This document shows, one piece after another, positions 26,098 to 34,923 of a stretch of DNA of 64,000 nt. A program made the position numbers and the translations under genes. Origin of the DNA: Marinoscillum sp040222955. GTDB taxonomy: Bacteria; Bacteroidota; Bacteroidia; Cytophagales; Cyclobacteriaceae. Each line of letters begins with the position of its first letter. Within the stretch, counting starts at the first letter, position 1. Under the pieces are notes generated by a model, which did no database searches, had not been told where the DNA came from, and saw nothing but the letters and a program-made list of their open reading frames with translations. The stretch lies in the NCBI RefSeq assembly GCF_040222955.1, contig NZ_JAVKCA010000007.1:372001-436000 (forward strand), read 5' to 3'.

Positions 26098-26940
26098 ATG
26101 AGCAAGCCCAACTGGAAAGTAGTCAGAGAATTTGAAGACATCACCTACAAAAAGTCAGGTGGCGTGGCACGCATTGCCTTCAACCGCCCGGAGGTGCGTA
26201 ATGCCTTCCGACCTAAAACTGTAGGCGAGCTCTATCAGGCTTTTTTGGATGCCCGTGAGGACACCTCCATCGGGGTGGTGCTGCTCTCAGGAGAGGGTCC
26301 TTCCAAAAAAGACGGAGGATGGGCGTTTTGCTCCGGTGGCGATCAAAATGCACGCGGACACCAGGGCTACGTGGATGATGACGGAATGCCCCGACTCAAT
26401 ATCCTGGAAGTGCAGCGCCTGATCCGGTTTATGCCCAAAGTGGTGATAGCCGTGGTGCCGGGCTGGGCTGTGGGGGGCGGACACTCTCTGCATACCGTAT
26501 GTGACCTCACACTGGCCAGTAAGGAACACGCCATCTTCAAGCAAACAGACGCAGATGTGACCAGCTTCGACGGGGGCTACGGCTCGGCCTACCTGGCCAA
26601 GATGGTTGGTCAGAAGCGAGCCCGTGAAATCTTCTTTTTAGGAAGAAACTACTCTGCACAGGAAGCCTTTGACATGGGCATGGTCAACGACGTGATTCCC
26701 CATGATGAGTTGGAAAACACTGCCTATCAGTGGGGGCTTGAAATCCTCCAGAAATCCCCTACTTCTATCAAAATGCTCAAATTTGCCTTTAACCTGACCG
26801 ACGATGGCATGGTGGGGCAGCAGGTTTTTGCCGGAGAAGCTACACGTTTGGCTTACATGACAGACGAGGCTAAAGAAGGCCGAAATGCGTTTTTGGAGAA
26901 AAGAAAGCCTGACTTCAAAGACATCAAGTGGATCCCATGA
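26098..26940 (+). CDS. menB: 1,4-dihydroxy-2-naphthoyl-CoA synthase
   Basis: The protein has 280 residues. Crotonase-fold motifs of MenB are RIAFNRPEVRNAFRPKTV, FCSGGDQNARG, VPGWAVGGGHSLHTVCDLT and the active-site region DADVTSFDGGYGSAYLAKMVG. The end PDFKDIKWIP is typical. It closes the second ring of menaquinone from succinylbenzoyl-CoA, so the organism respires with menaquinone. It stands alone on the plus strand between bioD-bioA and bioF, which face the other way. A perfect 7-bp inverted repeat (GTGGATC/GATCCAC) covers its stop codon. Confidence 0.95.
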   Translation: MSKPNWKVVREFEDITYKKSGGVARIAFNRPEVRNAFRPKTVGELYQAFLDAREDTSIGVVLLSGEGPSKKDGGWAFCSGGDQNARGHQGYVDDDGMPRLNILEVQRLIRFMPKVVIAVVPGWAVGGGHSLHTVCDLTLASKEHAIFKQTDADVTSFDGGYGSAYLAKMVGQKRAREIFFLGRNYSAQEAFDMGMVNDVIPHDELENTAYQWGLEILQKSPTSIKMLKFAFNLTDDGMVGQQVFAGEATRLAYMTDEAKEGRNAFLEKRKPDFKDIKWIP

Positions 26941-26955
26941 TCCACCAGTCTCAGT

Positions 26956-28062
26956 TTACACCAGCTCACTGAGCAAGTCCGTCAACCGAACAATCTCTGC
27001 TTCTGTATTGTGAACATGCAGGCTGATCCTCAATCGTTCTGTGCCTCGCTGTACAGTTGGTGACAGGATGGGTCTTACATCCAGGCCAGCTTCCTGAAGG
27101 CTCAGGGAAATCTCACGGGCCCTCTTGTTGCTACCAATCATCACCGGCTGAATAGGTGTGTGACTCAAAGATTTGGGCCAGAGGTTCCTGAAAAGATTGA
27201 TTCTGGACTGCAACTCATCCTGTAGGACCAGGTGCTGACCAAGGTACCGAAAGCTCTCTTCTATGGCCAGCACACTGTGAGGTGGCAGAGAAGTGGTGTA
27301 GATGAAAGGCCTTCCGAAATTCACCAAATAATCCACCAGCACCTTTGCTCCGGCCACACAGGCGCCATGCACCCCCATGCCTTTACCAAAGGTGTAAACC
27401 CGGGCAAAAATCCGGTCGTGCAGGTTTTCCTGAACCAACAATCCCGATCCATTAATTCCTGACACACCCGTGCTGTGGGCTTCGTCCACGATCAAATAAG
27501 CCTCGTACTTTTCGCAGACTTCCACCAGTTCAGCCAGGGGCGCCATGTCTCCGTCCATCGAAAAGACCGTTTCCGTCAGTACAAAGACCCTACCCTTCGC
27601 TCGCTTGATTTTAGCTTCCAGGTCATCCAGGTCGTTATGAAGAAAACTCACCGTTTCGGCCCGGCTGAGCCAGGCACCTTCTTTCAGGCATACATGCGAT
27701 AGTTGGTCATACAAGATGGTGTCACCTTTTTCGGCCACCGCAGATACCAGGGCCTGATTGGCGGCATAGCCTGAATTAAAAACCAGTATAGACTCGGCTT
27801 TGAAAACATCCTGAAGATACTGCTCCACTGCTTCATAAAATCGATGGTTGCCAGAGAGCAGCCGACTGCCAGTGCCTCCATTAGGAACGGATCCTTCGCG
27901 CTGCATTCTTTCACTGATCCGGGCTGCCAGTGTTTCATTTTGAGATAGTCCCAGGTAATCGTTGGATACAAAATCAACCAATCCGGCATTGCCTCCCAGC
28001 GTACGAAAATTACCCTTTTCAATTCTGTCCTGAAGTTTTTCTTTTAGAAAGTCCAATGTCAT
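26956..28062 (-). CDS. bioF: 8-amino-7-oxononanoate synthase
   Basis: The protein has 368 residues. It is an alpha-oxoamine synthase: FVSNDYLGLSQNE, NGGTGSRLLSGNH, LVFNSGYAANQAL, IVDEAHSTGVSG and the PLP lysine in VYTFGKGMGVHGACVAG, where most homologues have TxGKAxG. It condenses pimeloyl-ACP/CoA with alanine. The gene lies upstream of bioD-bioA on the same strand but is separated from them by menB on the opposite strand, so it must have its own promoter. It is divergent from the LpxR-like gene, with only 36 bp between the two start codons. Confidence 0.93.
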   Translation of the reverse strand: MTLDFLKEKLQDRIEKGNFRTLGGNAGLVDFVSNDYLGLSQNETLAARISERMQREGSVPNGGTGSRLLSGNHRFYEAVEQYLQDVFKAESILVFNSGYAANQALVSAVAEKGDTILYDQLSHVCLKEGAWLSRAETVSFLHNDLDDLEAKIKRAKGRVFVLTETVFSMDGDMAPLAELVEVCEKYEAYLIVDEAHSTGVSGINGSGLLVQENLHDRIFARVYTFGKGMGVHGACVAGAKVLVDYLVNFGRPFIYTTSLPPHSVLAIEESFRYLGQHLVLQDELQSRINLFRNLWPKSLSHTPIQPVMIGSNKRAREISLSLQEAGLDVRPILSPTVQRGTERLRISLHVHNTEAEIVRLTDLLSELV

Positions 28063-28098
28063 GTCTGCAATTTTGTAAATATCTATCTTTGACCCTCA

Positions 28099-29046
28099 AT
28101 GCGAAAATTATTCATTACTATCATTGCTCTGTTGCTCATTCTCGAACTCTCCGCACAGGGCAAATCTCAAAAAAAATACCTCACCTTCGATTATCAACTG
28201 GTCGTGGATAATGATGCCTTCACCTTTGACCTCACACAAGATCAGTATTACAGCAGCGGCATTTTTGGAGCAGTCAGGGTACTTAAAGACAGCATCTCCA
28301 ACGCCAAGGTGATTCAGTCCTACCAGATCAACCACCGGATGTACACGCCCAAATGGATCGGATGGGATAGCCAAAATCAACTTGATCGGCCATACGCTGG
28401 TATGATATCTGCCTCTATTTCCAATGAATATTACTTTCACTCTAATCAATACCTGAAAGCCCAGTTGGAGCTTGGCTGGCTGGGGCCCGGAGCTTTGGTG
28501 GGTGAAACCCAGGCCACCTGGCACAGATGGTTTGGCATGCCACAGCCTTTGGGTTGGAAATATCAGATCAATAACACACCCATCATCAACCTCCACCTTA
28601 CATACATAAAGCCGCTTTACTCTTCATACAACTTTGAACTGACCAGCGAAACCAATGCCAGTGGTGGCACCGTCTACAACAACATCAGGCAGGAACTCAT
28701 GGTCCGTGTAGGTGAGCTGAAGCCTATCCATAAATCTGCTTATGTGAGTTCGTCCCTCGGCAACAAACGAATCAAACTCCCTGAACCCAAAATCAGTGAG
28801 ATTTATTTCTTCTACTCGCCCGGAGTGGAATATGTGTTTTATAACGCCACATTAGAGGGGAATTTCATTGGTGAAAAATCCATCTACACCGTGGATGCCA
28901 TCCGATGGGTGTTTCAACACCGCGGAGGGGTGATGCTCAGCTGGCCCAGGTTTGATCTGGGCTTTATTGCCTACTGGAGGACACAGGAAAATGAAACAGC
29001 CACCCGACATGATTATGTAGGGGTCAGACTTAATCAACGGTTCTAA
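28099..29046 (+). CDS. LpxR-family lipid A deacylase-like outer-membrane protein (DUF2219)
   Basis: The protein has 315 residues with a signal peptide (MRKLFITIIALLLILELSA). After cleavage, alternating strands form an outer-membrane barrel. The LpxR signature is visible: a VVDNDAF motif, then DQYYSSGIFG, LDRPYAGMISASISN and WHRWFGMPQPLGW. These correspond to the Asn-Asp, Ser and His residues of the LpxR active site. The last residue is Phe (LNQRF), as in barrel proteins recognised by BAM. It could remove an acyl chain from lipid A; activity is inferred. A TATCTTTG box ends 7 bases before the ATG, which suggests a nearly leaderless transcript. Confidence 0.82.
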   Translation: MRKLFITIIALLLILELSAQGKSQKKYLTFDYQLVVDNDAFTFDLTQDQYYSSGIFGAVRVLKDSISNAKVIQSYQINHRMYTPKWIGWDSQNQLDRPYAGMISASISNEYYFHSNQYLKAQLELGWLGPGALVGETQATWHRWFGMPQPLGWKYQINNTPIINLHLTYIKPLYSSYNFELTSETNASGGTVYNNIRQELMVRVGELKPIHKSAYVSSSLGNKRIKLPEPKISEIYFFYSPGVEYVFYNATLEGNFIGEKSIYTVDAIRWVFQHRGGVMLSWPRFDLGFIAYWRTQENETATRHDYVGVRLNQRF

Positions 29047-30011
29047 ACCTCAAGAACTATCTTGCCGGACACACGTCTGTTCAACAAATCTTCGAGGGCT
29101 TTTTTCGCTTCTGCCAGCTGATAAGTCTTGGTGACATTCACAGTCAGCTTACCTTCCGAAAACCATCGGAGGAGCATCAGCACGTTTCTCCGGTTGTCAG
29201 CCGGAGCATTTCGCCAAAAGGCTCCCCAAAACACCCCCACAATAGCAGCACTTTTGAGCAGTGGCAGATTAAAAGGAATGGCTGGAACCTCTCCCGAGGC
29301 AAACCCAACCACTAAATGCCGCCCACCAGGCTTCAACGTGCGAAATACCATTTCGGCCTGAGCCCCACCAACCGGATCAAAAATCACATCCACCCCACCC
29401 AGCTGTTTGATTTGTTCTTTCAGTTCTTCACCGGGAGCCATCACCTGATGGGCTCCATTTTTCAAACAAAATGCTCGCTTTTCCTCCGTGGAAGCCACTG
29501 CAATAACCTTACTCCCAAATACGCGTCCTAGCTGAACTGCCGCTGTACCTGTACCACCAGAAGCTCCCAACACCAGCAGCGTTTCACCTGGTTTCATCAT
29601 GGCCCTGTCCTTCAAGGCATACAAAGCCGTGGCATAAGACTCCAAAATCACTGAAGCATCCTTCATGGATAAGTCAGGTGGTATAGGATAAGTGTTGCTC
29701 CCCTTGGCAACTGCCAGCTCCGTGAAACCACCCCACCCCATGGAAGCCATGACACGGTCCCCTACCTGCACATGATCCACCCAGGTACCTACAGCGACCA
29801 CTTCACCCGAAACTTCCTGACCCGGAGAGAAAGGCAAATCCGGCTGAAACTGATACTTACCCTGTGCGATCAGCACATCGGGATAATTGACCCCACAAAA
29901 TGCCGTCTTGATCATCACCTCGTCTTGTCCAAACCTTGGGAAATCGATCTCTTCAAATGTCAAATCAAACGATGTGCTGAATTGATTGACAAGGATGGAT
30001 TTTGTAATCAT
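29043..30011 (-). CDS. Zinc-free MDR oxidoreductase (quinone oxidoreductase-like)
   Basis: The protein has 322 residues. It has the GroES-like N-terminal domain (AFCGVNYPDVLIAQGKYQF, PFSPGQEVSGEVVAVG) and a Rossmann domain with the NADPH motif GASGGTGTAAVQLG near residue 150. The cysteines that bind structural zinc in alcohol dehydrogenases are missing, as in QOR/zeta-crystallin proteins. It probably reduces quinones or enones with NADPH. Its end overlaps the end of the LpxR-like gene on the other strand by 4 bp. Its start overlaps the ArsC-family gene by 4 bp (ATGA), so those two form an operon. Confidence 0.9.
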   Translation of the reverse strand: MITKSILVNQFSTSFDLTFEEIDFPRFGQDEVMIKTAFCGVNYPDVLIAQGKYQFQPDLPFSPGQEVSGEVVAVGTWVDHVQVGDRVMASMGWGGFTELAVAKGSNTYPIPPDLSMKDASVILESYATALYALKDRAMMKPGETLLVLGASGGTGTAAVQLGRVFGSKVIAVASTEEKRAFCLKNGAHQVMAPGEELKEQIKQLGGVDVIFDPVGGAQAEMVFRTLKPGGRHLVVGFASGEVPAIPFNLPLLKSAAIVGVFWGAFWRNAPADNRRNVLMLLRWFSEGKLTVNVTKTYQLAEAKKALEDLLNRRVSGKIVLEV

Positions 30012-30349
30012 AAGATATTGAGTACGGTTTCCGGAGGGCGGCCTATCGCGGCCTTTCCATTTTTGATCACAATAGGTCGCTCGATGAGCTTGGGATATTG
30101 TATCATAGCGTCAAGCCATTCATCATCAGACAATGTTTTCCCTTTAAAAAGCTCCTTGAATTCAGTTTCTCCCTTCCTGATGAGCTTTTCAGGAGTAATC
30201 CCCAGCATATTGACAATTTCCGACAGCTCAGCCTTTGTTGGGGGAGTATTCAAATACTCTATGACAGTGGGTTGCTCACCTTTCTCTTCCAGCAAGCTCA
30301 GCGTTTCCCTGCTCTTTCGACACCTCGGGTTATGAAATATTTTGGTCAT
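30008..30349 (-). CDS. ArsC/Spx-family (YffB-type) protein
   Basis: The protein has 113 residues from the chosen ATG. A second ATG 12 bases upstream is also possible, and a much longer frame is rejected because it would cover the divergent gene. The start KIFHNPRCRKSRETL carries the single catalytic-type cysteine. The body has EKLIRKGETEFKEL and the end has the family's RPIVIKNGKAAIGRPPETVL, whose RP motif binds oxyanion in ArsC. It is either a glutaredoxin-dependent arsenate reductase or a related redox protein of unknown substrate. It shares an operon with the MDR gene; no arsenic transport gene is nearby. Confidence 0.88.
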   Translation of the reverse strand: MTKIFHNPRCRKSRETLSLLEEKGEQPTVIEYLNTPPTKAELSEIVNMLGITPEKLIRKGETEFKELFKGKTLSDDEWLDAMIQYPKLIERPIVIKNGKAAIGRPPETVLNIL

Positions 30350-30373
30350 CTTTGGGTTCATTTTCTTCAACCC

Positions 30374-30403
30374 GAAATTTAGTATAATTACACCTCCGTC
30401 AAA
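30374..30403 (-). promoter_or_regulatory. Candidate promoter of the ArsC-like/MDR operon
   Basis: On the minus strand TTTG is followed after 18 bases by TAAATTTC, one mismatch from TAnnTTTG. It lies in the 64-bp region shared with the divergent Asp-box protein gene. Confidence 0.4.
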
Positions 30404-30413
30404 AACATTACGC

Positions 30414-33326
30414 ATGAAAAGCCTACCCCTGATTTTACTGCTCTCCTTTACGCTGGTGGCCAGCCACCTCACAGCGCAAAAACTCAAAGTAAACGATGTC
30501 CCTGCCGCCACCTCCGCCACAGACCGATGGCAAGGCTTTTTGCAGAGACAACGTCTTATGGAAAACTCCCTGGTCAAAAACCTTCCCTTCAGAAATATCG
30601 GCCCCACTATCATGAGTGGAAGAGTGGTTGATCTGGAAGTGGACCCGCAGGATCCCACTCACTTCTATGTGGCTTACGCCTCCGGTGGACTCTGGGAAAC
30701 AAAAAACGAAGGTGCCTCTTTCAGTCCTTTATTTGACAATGAAATCGTCATGACCATTGGCGACATTGCGGTGGACTGGACTGAGAAAATCCTCTATGTA
30801 GGTACAGGTGAAAATAACTCCAGCCGCTCCTCTTACTCGGGTTATGGATTATTTAAATCCACAGACAATGGCCAGTCCTGGTCACATCTGGGCCTTCCCG
30901 AATCACATCACATTGGCAGAGTGATTGTACATCCCGACAATCCGAAAATGCTCTGGGTAGCAGTTTTGGGACCGCTATACTCCTCCAGTGAATCATCGGG
31001 GGTGTACCGAACGGTGGATGGTGGTGTTTCATGGGAAAAAACCCTCTATGTAGATAAGAAAAGCGGTATTGTAGAATTGATTTTAAATCCAAGAAATCCT
31101 GATGAACTCATTGCTGCTGCCTGGCAAAAAGACCGTAAAGCCTGGAATTTTGAAGAATCCGGCAAAGGATCGGCCATGTTTAAGTCCACGGATGGTGGCA
31201 TCACCTGGCTCAACATCTCCTCAGGAGACAATGGTTTTCCTGACACTGAAGGTACAGGCAGAATTGGTTTGGCTTATGCTCCCTCCAACCCCGAGATCGT
31301 CTACGCCATACTGGATAATCAGGACCGTCGCGATGAGGATGAAAAGGAAACCCATACGGTGACCAAAAACCTACTCAGAAACACAACAATTGATGCCTTT
31401 CTGGCTCTTACAAATAATGAGCTGAATGATTTTCTGGATCGGGAGAACTTCCCTGATGAATACAATGCCGTGGACATCAAAGAAGATGTAAAAAGTGGCA
31501 AAGTCAAACCCCAGGACCTGGTGTCTTACCTGGAGGATGCCAATTCGCTTCTTTTCGACACCCCGGTAAAAGGTGCAGAAGTGTATCGATCCGATAACGG
31601 TGGAGAGACCTGGAAAAAAACACATGCTGATTACATCGATGCCCTGGTATTCTCCTACGGTTACTATTTTGGACAAATAAGAGTGGACGGTCAAAATCCT
31701 GATATCCTGTATACCATGGGAGTACCCCTGATCAAGTCGACAGATGGAGGTAGCACCTGGAGCATTACCGATATGGAAAATGTGCATGCGGATCATCATG
31801 CACTTTGGGTCAACCCCTCCAGACCAGGCCATTTGATCAACGGAAACGATGGTGGGGTCAACATCTCCTATGATTTTGGGGAAACCTGGGTCAAATGTAA
31901 CTCAACCGCAGTAGGTCAGCTCTATACCGTCAACGCAGACATGGCGGAGCCCTACAATGTATATGCAGGTCTTCAGGACAATGGGGTTTGGAAAGGCCCG
32001 AGCAACTATACCTACAGCAGAAGCTGGCTGGAAGAAGGAAAATACCCCTATGAGCGCCTCATGGGTGGAGACGGCATGCAGGTGGTGATAGATACCCGAA
32101 CCAACGACCTGGTGTATACCGGCTATCAGTTTGGCAATTACTTCAGAATCAACACATCCACCGGAGACCAAAAATACATCACCCCTAAACACAAGCTGGG
32201 AGAGGCTCCCCTTCGCTGGAACTGGCAGTCACCCATCCTGCTCTCCAGTCACAATCAGGACATTGTCTATTTCGGTAGCAACAAGTTTCATCGGTCCATG
32301 AACCAGGGTGAAGATTTTGAAACACTCTCAGATGATCTGACCCTGGGCGGCAAAAAAGGTGATGTGGCTTATGGCACACTCACAAGCATTACCGAATCAC
32401 CCATAAGGTTTGGACTGCTGTATGCGGGCAGCGATGATGGACTCATCCACATGAGTAAGGATGCCGGACAAACATGGGAGAAAGTTACCACAGGCCTTCC
32501 CACCAACCTCTGGGTGAGCAGGGTGAGCGCATCGGGCCACGCTGAAGGCCGGGTATATGCCAGCCTGAATGGGTACCGCTGGGATCATTTTGATGCCCTG
32601 ATCTATAGCTCCGATGATTATGGAAAAACCTGGACACAAATCGGTTTGGATTTGCCCAAAGAACCTGTAAATGTGATCAAGGAAGACCCGGAAAATGAAA
32701 ACATTCTCTACGTGGGCACTGATCACGGAGCGTATGTCTCTCTGGACAGAGGTCAGACTTTCATGGCTTTTGCCGAAGGCCTCCCCGCCGTGGCGGTTCA
32801 TGACCTGGTGATCCACCCCAGAGACAAAGACCTCATACTCGGTACCCACGGGCGTTCAATCTATGTAGCTGATATTGAATCTTTGCAGCAGCTACCCGGA
32901 CTTAATGATCATGTCAAAGTATTTCCGATCTCCGAGAAGAATTTTTCCGAAAGGTGGGGCACCAAAGGGAGCTGGCATTGGGATGGCTATAATGAACCCA
33001 AAACCGTCATAGAAACATATGTGAGCAACGGAGGCACGGCTACATTGGACATTTCCATGGATAGCCTGACTTTGAAATCATGGACTGCTGAGCTGGACAG
33101 GGGGCTGAACTATATAGAATATGATTTCACGTTGGACAGTTCACAGGTCAAAGACTTGCAAATGAAGCTGGAATTGGAAAACACTTTGGAAGCAAGAGAC
33201 AATGGCAAGTACTATCTCCCCGCAGGTGAATACACACTCACTTTGGCCACCGGTGAACTGAAAACTTCAGCCCCTTTGAAGGTGAATCCTCCAAGGGAAG
33301 CACCTAAGAGAAAGGGCAGCGAATAG
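30414..33326 (+). CDS. Exported VPS10/sortilin-like Asp-box beta-propeller protein
   Basis: From the chosen ATG the protein has 970 residues; the frame is open 72 bases further up, but MKSLPLILLLSFTLVASHLTAQ is a clear signal peptide. It carries many Asp-box motifs (SxDxGxTW type): STDNGQSW, TVDGGVSW, STDGGITW, SDNGGETW, STDGGSTW, SYDFGETW, SKDAGQTW and SSDDYGKTW. They imply one or two large propellers of the sortilin/BNR type. A helical insertion around residues 330-380 (DAFLALTNNELNDFLDRENF) breaks the first propeller. The C-terminus (from about 890) is a beta-sandwich and lacks a T9SS sorting domain. Similar Bacteroidetes proteins are annotated glycosyl hydrolase, but no catalytic residues can be assigned. 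Confidence 0.8.
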   Translation: MKSLPLILLLSFTLVASHLTAQKLKVNDVPAATSATDRWQGFLQRQRLMENSLVKNLPFRNIGPTIMSGRVVDLEVDPQDPTHFYVAYASGGLWETKNEGASFSPLFDNEIVMTIGDIAVDWTEKILYVGTGENNSSRSSYSGYGLFKSTDNGQSWSHLGLPESHHIGRVIVHPDNPKMLWVAVLGPLYSSSESSGVYRTVDGGVSWEKTLYVDKKSGIVELILNPRNPDELIAAAWQKDRKAWNFEESGKGSAMFKSTDGGITWLNISSGDNGFPDTEGTGRIGLAYAPSNPEIVYAILDNQDRRDEDEKETHTVTKNLLRNTTIDAFLALTNNELNDFLDRENFPDEYNAVDIKEDVKSGKVKPQDLVSYLEDANSLLFDTPVKGAEVYRSDNGGETWKKTHADYIDALVFSYGYYFGQIRVDGQNPDILYTMGVPLIKSTDGGSTWSITDMENVHADHHALWVNPSRPGHLINGNDGGVNISYDFGETWVKCNSTAVGQLYTVNADMAEPYNVYAGLQDNGVWKGPSNYTYSRSWLEEGKYPYERLMGGDGMQVVIDTRTNDLVYTGYQFGNYFRINTSTGDQKYITPKHKLGEAPLRWNWQSPILLSSHNQDIVYFGSNKFHRSMNQGEDFETLSDDLTLGGKKGDVAYGTLTSITESPIRFGLLYAGSDDGLIHMSKDAGQTWEKVTTGLPTNLWVSRVSASGHAEGRVYASLNGYRWDHFDALIYSSDDYGKTWTQIGLDLPKEPVNVIKEDPENENILYVGTDHGAYVSLDRGQTFMAFAEGLPAVAVHDLVIHPRDKDLILGTHGRSIYVADIESLQQLPGLNDHVKVFPISEKNFSERWGTKGSWHWDGYNEPKTVIETYVSNGGTATLDISMDSLTLKSWTAELDRGLNYIEYDFTLDSSQVKDLQMKLELENTLEARDNGKYYLPAGEYTLTLATGELKTSAPLKVNPPREAPKRKGSE

Positions 33327-33333
33327 CTGCCCT
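33314..33333. terminator. Hairpin between convergent Asp-box and DUF1501 genes
   Basis: GGGCAGC and GCTGCCC form a perfect 7-bp stem with a 5-base loop that includes the stop codon of the Asp-box gene. A moderately T-rich stretch (tgatgtttgtttt) follows, so it is a weak terminator candidate on the plus strand. Confidence 0.45.
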
Positions 33334-33362
33334 GATGTTTGTTTTCACTATGAAATAGTCCG

Positions 33363-34916
33363 TTAGTACCCGACCTTCACCACAGGAAAAACCCGCCTGG
33401 TATGCTGGCCACGCACGGTGACAAAATACTTACCCGGACGTAGCTGATAAGTCTCCCAGTCAATCTGCTGGTCTTTGGAGATACTTCCCCTGTAAATGGA
33501 CTCAATATGCTTTCCACTGATGTCTATCAAATCGATAGCCACGGGCTCCGCCACGGTATCCACTTGGATGGTAGCCCTTCCATTGAGTGGGTTGGGATAA
33601 ACCAATAACCCCCGGCCTTCCGGAGATTGAGCGGCCAGTGTTTTTTCACGTTCGCCTATGATAGAGACCGTCTCAAAATCTCCAAATAAAAAATCCTGAG
33701 TGGATGGAGCCCCCAACCATTGCTCCAGCACAGAAGCGTAAATTTGTCGAAAATCAAACTCCCATTCGAGATTGTCATCATACTTGGAATTACTGGAAAT
33801 AGTAGGGTTCGTACCCGTAACCCCTCCCATCACGGCATTTCCAAAAAAGAACATCGGAGCGGCAGCACCGTGATCTGTGCCTAAGCTGGCGTTGGAAACA
33901 ATGCGTCGTCCAAATTCTGAAAACGTCTGTCCAATTACTTTATCATCTGTTCCCTGCATTTCCAGGTCTTTCATAAAGGCCATAATACCATCATTCAAGT
34001 CCTTGAGGAGCGTGGCATGCTCGCCTTTTGTATGATCAGATCCCTCTACCTGAGCGTCATGCGTATCAAAACCACCCAATCGCACCATGTACAATGGAGT
34101 TCTCAACCCTCCGGCAATCAGCCGAGAAACAATCTTCAGTTGCTGTGCAATATACGTTTGCGGATAGGTCGCCTGATTTTTCACCTTGGAAGCCGCCGTT
34201 TTCACTACCTCCCCATATTGTTGGGATTGCTTGGCAATCAGTCGCACATACTTCAATTTTTCTCCCGCGGGTGTGTCTGGCACCTCACGCTCTTCATTCT
34301 CTATCAGGTCATAGAAAAAATCCGGGTCGCTAATAACCATGCTCATGGAGGACTGAGGGCCCTGAAAAAGCAAAGAGCTGCCATAGCCAATCTCAATCGA
34401 CAATGGATCAGTCATGTCGACATTGGGGAAACTCTCAGGGTAACCGGGATAGGAATCACTCAAAAAGCGTCCTGTCCACCCTGAATTGACCAACTCATTA
34501 GAATCTGAAGCACTCATCCATATATCGGTGGACCGAAAATGGGAATAGTTTTGTTGTGGGTAGCCCACATTTTGAATGACCTGAAACCTGTTCTCTTCAT
34601 ATAAAGATTTCAACCCATCAAAAGAGGGATGAAACGCCACATCAGCATCTGAAAGGGTCAGAAGCTTGTTCTCAGGCATAATCACATGCGGTCTTACTTT
34701 GTTCAAAGCAGAAAGCTGATCCATGGGGATGATGGTATTTAACCCATCATTTCCGCCTTCCAGAAATATCATGACCAATACGCGATCGGTATCGGCAGCC
34801 ATTCTCAATAATGAGGTCAGGGAATTGGGTCCTGGCATGCGGAAGCCCATAGCACCCAGTACACCTGGTACCGCCAGAGAATGAGAAACGTGTCTTAAAA
34901 ATGATCTTCTTCTCAT
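33363..34916 (-). CDS. DUF1501 family protein with T9SS sorting domain
   Basis: The protein has 517 residues. The N-terminus MRRRSFLRHVSHSLAVPGVLGAMGF has the look of a twin-arginine or Sec leader. The DUF1501 (alkaline-phosphatase-superfamily-like) body has MIFLEGGNDGLNTIIPMD, NYSHFRSTDIW, GGFDTHDAQ, TFSEFGRRIVSNASLGTDHGAAAPMFFFG and YDDNLEWEFDFRQIYASVL. The last 75 residues form a type A sorting domain (LLVYPNPLNGRATIQV ... LRPGKYFVTVRGQ). It is thus exported through T9SS. Substrate and activity are unknown. Only 7 bp separate it from the DUF1800 gene upstream, an arrangement that recurs widely in bacteria. Confidence 0.9.
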   Translation of the reverse strand: MRRRSFLRHVSHSLAVPGVLGAMGFRMPGPNSLTSLLRMAADTDRVLVMIFLEGGNDGLNTIIPMDQLSALNKVRPHVIMPENKLLTLSDADVAFHPSFDGLKSLYEENRFQVIQNVGYPQQNYSHFRSTDIWMSASDSNELVNSGWTGRFLSDSYPGYPESFPNVDMTDPLSIEIGYGSSLLFQGPQSSMSMVISDPDFFYDLIENEEREVPDTPAGEKLKYVRLIAKQSQQYGEVVKTAASKVKNQATYPQTYIAQQLKIVSRLIAGGLRTPLYMVRLGGFDTHDAQVEGSDHTKGEHATLLKDLNDGIMAFMKDLEMQGTDDKVIGQTFSEFGRRIVSNASLGTDHGAAAPMFFFGNAVMGGVTGTNPTISSNSKYDDNLEWEFDFRQIYASVLEQWLGAPSTQDFLFGDFETVSIIGEREKTLAAQSPEGRGLLVYPNPLNGRATIQVDTVAEPVAIDLIDISGKHIESIYRGSISKDQQIDWETYQLRPGKYFVTVRGQHTRRVFPVVKVGY

Positions 34917-34923
34917 AATAAAT

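Noticed and set aside
26928..26945. Perfect GTGGATC/GATCCAC repeat at the menB stop as a terminator
   Set aside because: It has no T-run on either strand and a short stem; it may be chance or a weak pause site.
30414..33326. Calling the Asp-box protein a sialidase or a photosystem assembly factor
   Set aside because: Asp boxes only show a propeller; the sialidase arginine triad and other catalytic residues were not identified.
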